The position numbers and the translations under genes are program-made. This document shows positions 5,557-8,336 of a stretch of 8,336 nt of DNA, piece after piece; positions within the stretch are counted from its first letter, which is position 1; each line of letters starts with the position of its first letter. Under the pieces are notes generated by a model. It saw nothing but the letters and a program-made list of their open reading frames with translations, did no database searches and was not told the origin of the DNA. This DNA comes from Competibacteraceae bacterium UBA3908. Its GTDB lineage: Bacteria; Pseudomonadota; Gammaproteobacteria; Competibacterales; Competibacteraceae. The stretch lies in contig DGFE01000160.1 of assembly GCA_002391525.1 (NCBI GenBank), positions 1 through 8,336 on the forward strand. The letters run 5' to 3'.

Positions 5557-6803
5557 GCCGCCGCCCGCCGTTCGAGCAGGCCACGTCCCACCGCCAGCCC
5601 GCTGTTGACCCCGTCCTCGTGGAAGCCGTAGCCCCAGTAGGCACCGCAATACCAGGTCCGGTTGACGCCGCTGATTTCGTCGCGACGAGCCTGGGCCTGA
5701 ACGCTCGCGTCCGTGAAGACCGGATGGTGATAGGTGACGCGGTACAGGATGCGCGCCGGATCGATGGCTTCGCCGCGATTGAGCGTGACGCAGAACGTCA
5801 CCGGTGCGTCCAGGCTTTGTAGCATATTCATGTTGTAAGTGACCGCGACGCGGGTTTGTGGTTGCGCCGGCAGATGATAATTCCAGGCCGCCCAGGCCAG
5901 TTTCCGGCGCGGCAGCAACCGGTTGTCGGTGTGCAATACCGCCTCGTTTTCCTGATAGGGAATCGCGCCGAGAATGTCCCGTTCTTTCGCGCTTGGGTCG
6001 GCCAGCAGGCGCAACGCCTGGTCGCTGTGGGTGGCGATCACCACTTCATCGAAGCGTTCCACCGCGCCATGCCGCGGTTTGACCTGCACATGCGTGGCTT
6101 GGCGGCGAATCCACTCGACCGGGCGGTTCAGACGAATGCGGTCGCGGAACGGCGCGGTCAGACGCTCGACGTAATGGCGCGAACCGCCTTGGACCACCCG
6201 CCATCGCGGACGCTGGTTAACGCTCAACAGGCCGTGATTCTTGAAGAATTGCACGAAGAACCGCGCCGGCATCTCGCCCATGGCTTGCGGTTCCGCCGAC
6301 CAGATCGCCGCCGCCATCGGGATGACGTAGTGTTCGATGAATTCCCGGCTGTAGCCTTGTTCCCGCAGATAGGCGTTCAGGGTGATGGTTTGGTCGCCAT
6401 CCAGCAGCGCCGGCGCTTCGCGGTTGAAGCGCAGGATGTCGCGCAGCATCCGGTGGAACGAGGGGCGAAACAGGTTGAACCGCTGGGCGAACAGGGTATT
6501 GAGATCCTGGCCGTTGTATTCCAGTCCGGTGCGTTCGCAGCGGACGCTGAAGCTCATCAGGGTCGGTTGCGAGGCGACGCCGAGTTGGTCCAACAGGTCG
6601 ATGAAATGGGGATAAGTCCAGTCGTTGAAAACGATGAAGCCGGTGTCCACCGCGTAACGGCGTCCCCAGAATTCCACGTCGACCGTGTTGGTATGACCGC
6701 CGATGTAATCGTTGGCCTCGAAAAGGGTCAGCTCGTGCTTGCGGTACAGGTGCCAGGCGGCGGTCAGCCCGCTGATGCCGGTGCCGATGATGGCGATTTT
6801 CAT
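5553..6803 (-). CDS. FAD-dependent oxidoreductase (amine oxidase / desaturase fold, COG2907-like)
   Basis: This 416-residue flavoprotein has the N-terminal Rossmann motif GTGISG (7-12), an acidic ribose-binding residue at E29, and GGHTNT (35-40) contacting the FAD pyrophosphate. The C-terminal FAD-binding motif runs from about CGAYWG (386) to GRGL, with GFHEDG (393-398). No signal peptide or membrane helix is visible beyond the Rossmann strand, so it is likely cytosolic or peripheral. The fold is shared by carotenoid desaturases and amine oxidases, and this subgroup is the Rv0449c type. The FAD enzyme may oxidise or desaturate the acyl product of the CFA-family methyltransferase, which is inference. 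The ATG at 6803 has AAGGAGG 6 bases upstream. It follows the NTF2-like gene by 20 bases and overlaps the DUF1365 gene by four. Confidence 0.95.
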   Translation of the reverse strand: MKIAIIGTGISGLTAAWHLYRKHELTLFEANDYIGGHTNTVDVEFWGRRYAVDTGFIVFNDWTYPHFIDLLDQLGVASQPTLMSFSVRCERTGLEYNGQDLNTLFAQRFNLFRPSFHRMLRDILRFNREAPALLDGDQTITLNAYLREQGYSREFIEHYVIPMAAAIWSAEPQAMGEMPARFFVQFFKNHGLLSVNQRPRWRVVQGGSRHYVERLTAPFRDRIRLNRPVEWIRRQATHVQVKPRHGAVERFDEVVIATHSDQALRLLADPSAKERDILGAIPYQENEAVLHTDNRLLPRRKLAWAAWNYHLPAQPQTRVAVTYNMNMLQSLDAPVTFCVTLNRGEAIDPARILYRVTYHHPVFTDASVQAQARRDEISGVNRTWYCGAYWGYGFHEDGVNSGLAVGRGLLERRAAA

Positions 6804-6823
6804 GGACGCCCTCCTTAAAGCGG

Positions 6824-7246
6824 TTAAAGTCGGCTCTTGATCATGCGAATCACGCCGCCCAACAGACGCACCCGCTCGTAAATAAAGGCGCCCATGTCGA
6901 AATAGTCGTGGTGCAGGAACACCTTGCCGTCGTCGCGAAACTTGAGGTGACTGACCCCGCGCAATTCCAGCGTTTCGCCGGCACGAAACCGGGCATGCTG
7001 GAAGCGCATGATCCACACCAGCATTCCCTGCGGGCCGGCGATCACCTCGTCCTCGAAGTCGAAGCGACAGGACACCACACCCTGATACAGCCGACCGTAA
7101 TAATCCCGCAGCGCCGGCAGACCCTGGAGTTCGTGCACCGGATCGCGAAACGCCACGTCCGGCGTATAAATCTCGTCCAGTAAGTCCAGACGATCCTTGT
7201 TCAATTGGTTGAAGGCGGTCTTGAAACGATCCAAGGATCCCGACAT
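6824..7246 (-). CDS. NTF2-like (SnoaL-fold) protein
   Basis: This 140-residue protein matches the nuclear transport factor 2-like/SnoaL fold: an N-terminal helix pair (2-26), YTPDVAFRDPVHELQG (27-42), then beta strands through VWIMRFQHARF (77-87), TLELRGVSHLKF (92-103) and VFLHHDYFDMGA (109-120). The conserved DP motif (35-36) and HHDYFD fit small enzymes or binding proteins of this superfamily. The reaction is unknown; in such loci it may bind or isomerise the lipid intermediate. The ATG at 7246 is preferred over an in-frame ATG at 7264 because GGAGGG sits 7 bases upstream. It is the first gene of the leftward operon and is driven from the promoter at 7286-7314. Confidence 0.9.
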   Translation of the reverse strand: MSGSLDRFKTAFNQLNKDRLDLLDEIYTPDVAFRDPVHELQGLPALRDYYGRLYQGVVSCRFDFEDEVIAGPQGMLVWIMRFQHARFRAGETLELRGVSHLKFRDDGKVFLHHDYFDMGAFIYERVRLLGGVIRMIKSRL

Positions 7247-7277
7247 GAATTTGCCCTCCAGCAAGCGAGCGGCTCAC

Positions 7278-7306
7278 TTAAAAATATTATACATAATTTG
7301 TACAAT
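7278..7306 (+). promoter_or_regulatory. Candidate sigma70 promoter for the SDR gene
   Basis: A -35 box TTAAAA (7278-7283) lies 17 bp before a -10 box TACAAT (7301-7306), which matches the TATAAT consensus at five of six positions. A start near 7313 would leave a leader of about 60 bases before the ATG at 7373. The -10 box overlaps the first TTGTACAA palindrome, so a protein bound there would block the promoter. Confidence 0.45.
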
Positions 7307-7314
7307 ACTGCTAG
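7286..7314 (-). promoter_or_regulatory. Candidate sigma70 promoter for the NTF2/FAD/DUF1365/cfa operon
   Basis: On the minus strand a perfect TATAAT (7291-7286) serves as the -10 box. A weak -35 candidate, CTAGCA (7314-7309), lies 17 bp upstream, matching TTGACA at three positions. Transcription would begin near 7279 and give a leader of about 33 bases before the ATG at 7246. The weak -35 and the TTGTACAA boxes on both sides of it suggest a regulated promoter. Confidence 0.5.
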
Positions 7315-7325
7315 GATTTGTACAA
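7288..7325. promoter_or_regulatory. Candidate LitR/CarH-type operator: repeated TnTACA boxes
   Basis: Three hexamers of form TnTACA occur on the plus strand: TATACA (7288-7293), TGTACA (7299-7304) and TGTACA (7319-7324). The first two are exactly 11 bp apart and the last two are 20 bp apart. The second and third sit inside identical ten-base ATTTGTACAA copies (7296-7305 and 7316-7325), each with the palindrome TTGTACAA. The Thermus thermophilus CarH operator is built of 11-bp direct repeats containing TnTACA. The boxes overlap both candidate promoters, as expected for a repressor of both divergent units. No regulator gene is present in the window. Confidence 0.55.
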
Positions 7326-7372
7326 GACCTATCCAAACTGATTGGCGAGATTTGACGACGGAGGAGGAAATC

Positions 7373-8113
7373 ATGGCGGCGATTGCGTTGGTGACGGGCG
7401 CCAGTGGCGGATTGGGACAGGCGTTGGTCAGGGAATTACGGCGGGAAGGTTGGACGGTGGCGCTGGCGGGTCGGAGTCTGGAACGGCTGCAAACCGCCTT
7501 TGGCGTGGAGGCGTTGTGCATCGAGGCCGATGTGTCCACGCCGGAAGGGGCACGGCTGGCGGTGGAAAGCTGTCAGCGGGAGGCCGGGTTGCCGACGGCG
7601 CTGGCTCAGTGCGCCGGGACGACGTTGTTGTCGCCGCTGCATCGAACCACGGCCGAGATGTACCGGGCTTGCGTGGCGGCCAATCTCGACAGCGCCTTTT
7701 TTATGCTGAGCGCGTTCGTGGACGCATTGCGCGAGGCGCGGCAGCCGGGCGCGGCGGTGCTGGTATCGTCGGTGGTGGCGCGGATCGGGGTGGCCAATCA
7801 CGAAGCCATCGCCGCCGCCAAGGCGGGGGTGGAAGGGCTGACTCGTTCGGCGGCGGCGACCTACGCGCCGTCGCGCATCCGGGTCAACGCGGTCGCGCCG
7901 GGCATCATGGACACGCCGGCGGTGGCGCGGATCATCGGCAACGAGGCGGGCCGCGCCGGGGCCGCGAAGCAGTATCCACTGCCCGGCATCGGCGATCCGG
8001 CGGATCTGGCGCGGTTGATGGCCTGGTTACTATCCGACAAGGCCGGCTGGATCACCGGTCAGGTGTGGGCGATGGATGGCGGTTTTTCCAGCGTCAGGCC
8101 GCTGGTGAAGTAG
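7373..8113 (+). CDS. SDR-family oxidoreductase lacking the catalytic tyrosine
   Basis: This 246-residue protein is of standard length for a classical short-chain dehydrogenase. It has the NAD(P)-binding TGASGGLG (8-15), an acidic D53, CAG (80-82) in place of the usual NAG, N104 of the tetrad, VSS with S133 at the catalytic Ser position, K150, and the C-terminal ITGQVWAMDGGF (227-238). The catalytic tyrosine position of YxxxK is Ile146 (HEAIAAAK), read clearly from the ATC codon at 7808-7810. Without Tyr, ordinary carbonyl reduction is doubtful, so it may bind cofactor only, use another residue, or catalyse a different step. The ATG at 7373 follows GGAGGAGG closely; the frame upstream of it is only leader DNA. 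It is transcribed away from the NTF2/FAD operon from a shared promoter region, and ends 15 bp from the opposite CHAT gene. Confidence 0.94.
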   Translation: MAAIALVTGASGGLGQALVRELRREGWTVALAGRSLERLQTAFGVEALCIEADVSTPEGARLAVESCQREAGLPTALAQCAGTTLLSPLHRTTAEMYRACVAANLDSAFFMLSAFVDALREARQPGAAVLVSSVVARIGVANHEAIAAAKAGVEGLTRSAAATYAPSRIRVNAVAPGIMDTPAVARIIGNEAGRAGAAKQYPLPGIGDPADLARLMAWLLSDKAGWITGQVWAMDGGFSSVRPLVK

Positions 8114-8128
8114 CGGCAACCGCGAAAT

Positions 8129-8317
8129 TCAGAGTCCGTGTCCTTCGATCAGCACGAACGGCGCCCAGACTCGGGGGTCGCGGAGTTGCTCATTTTCGTC
8201 CTGGATGAAGGAAAGCTGTGTTTCCCGCAACGTCACCGCCAAGTCCTTGGGTTTGGGGCCGTTCAGCCAGGTGCGATAAAACCGCGCCATGAATTCGCGC
8301 GCCGATTGGTCGCCCAG
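8129..8317 (-). CDS. C-terminal fragment of a probable CHAT-domain protein (truncated by contig end)
   Basis: Sixty-two residues and the stop are visible; the rest lies beyond the library fragment. The sequence REFMARFYRTWL, then LAVTLRETQLSFIQ and finally DPRVWAPFVLIEG fits the end of CHAT (caspase-like) domains, which close with an amphipathic helix pair and a WAxFVLIG-like strand. The catalytic His and Cys would lie upstream, outside the window, so protease activity cannot be judged. Residues MYKRQ that an open-frame reading adds before the Leu at 8315-8317 come from the adapter and are not real. The gene faces the SDR gene with a 15-bp gap and is probably unrelated to the lipid operon. 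Confidence 0.75.
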   Translation of the reverse strand: MGDQSAREFMARFYRTWLNGPKPKDLAVTLRETQLSFIQDENEQLRDPRVWAPFVLIEGHGL

Positions 8318-8336
8318 CTGTCTCTTATACACATCT
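8318..8336. other. Nextera mosaic-end adapter (sequencing artefact)
   Basis: The last 19 bases, CTGTCTCTTATACACATCT, are the exact reverse complement of the Tn5 mosaic end found at 24-42. They mark the end of the library fragment rather than genome. Confidence 0.98.

Noticed and set aside
5557..5649. Upstream ATG extension of the DUF1365 gene
   Set aside because: The added 31 residues overlap the oxidoreductase gene and lack family similarity; the GTG at 5556 gives the standard NSCLYVGHVRH start and a four-base overlap.
7278..7330. Mobile element end or attachment site at the AT-rich stretch
   Set aside because: The repeats are short, sit between divergent start codons, and no integrase, transposase or target duplication is seen.

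Overview
The window is a GC-rich bacterial contig, most likely proteobacterial and plausibly gammaproteobacterial, although nothing here fixes the species. Both ends carry Illumina Nextera library adapter, so the genomic sequence is 43-8317. The first and last 19-42 bases are not biology, and the gene at the right edge is cut by the library fragment end.

Almost all of the insert is one membrane-lipid modification locus. From a short AT-rich divergent promoter at 7247-7372, a short-chain dehydrogenase (SDR) gene runs rightward. A tightly packed operon runs leftward: NTF2-like protein, FAD-dependent oxidoreductase, DUF1365 protein, cyclopropane-fatty-acid-synthase-family methyltransferase and DUF2878 membrane protein. 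Next comes a small rightward DUF1475 membrane protein gene whose 3' end overlaps the DUF2878 gene tail to tail. A second leftward unit follows: a DUF1295 (steroid 5-alpha-reductase-like) membrane protein, a second CFA-like methyltransferase that resembles plant coclaurine N-methyltransferases, and a glycine-rich repeat protein. At the far right is the C-terminal end of a probable CHAT-domain protein on the minus strand.

The series FAD oxidoreductase, DUF1365, CFA-family methyltransferase, DUF1295 is the one that precedes sigK-rskA in Mycobacterium tuberculosis (Rv0449c-Rv0446c). Related genes belong to the singlet-oxygen (sigmaE-ChrR) and light (LitR) responses of other bacteria. A likely overall role is methylation or desaturation of existing phospholipid acyl chains (methyl-branched, methyl-unsaturated or furan fatty acids) under light or oxidative stress. 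That role is inferred. No sigma factor, anti-sigma factor, photolyase or LitR gene lies in the window, but the divergent promoter holds three TnTACA hexamers, two of them inside identical ATTTGTACAA boxes. These resemble the operators of B12-dependent LitR/CarH photoreceptor regulators.

Oddities worth following are an SDR whose catalytic tyrosine is isoleucine, a CFA homologue lacking two of the usual bicarbonate ligands, the 89-bp convergent gene overlap, a decapeptide-repeat glycine-rich protein, and a dispersed-type hairpin repeat inside the operon. No tRNA, rRNA, CRISPR array, insertion sequence or gene-free stretch over 300 bases is present.
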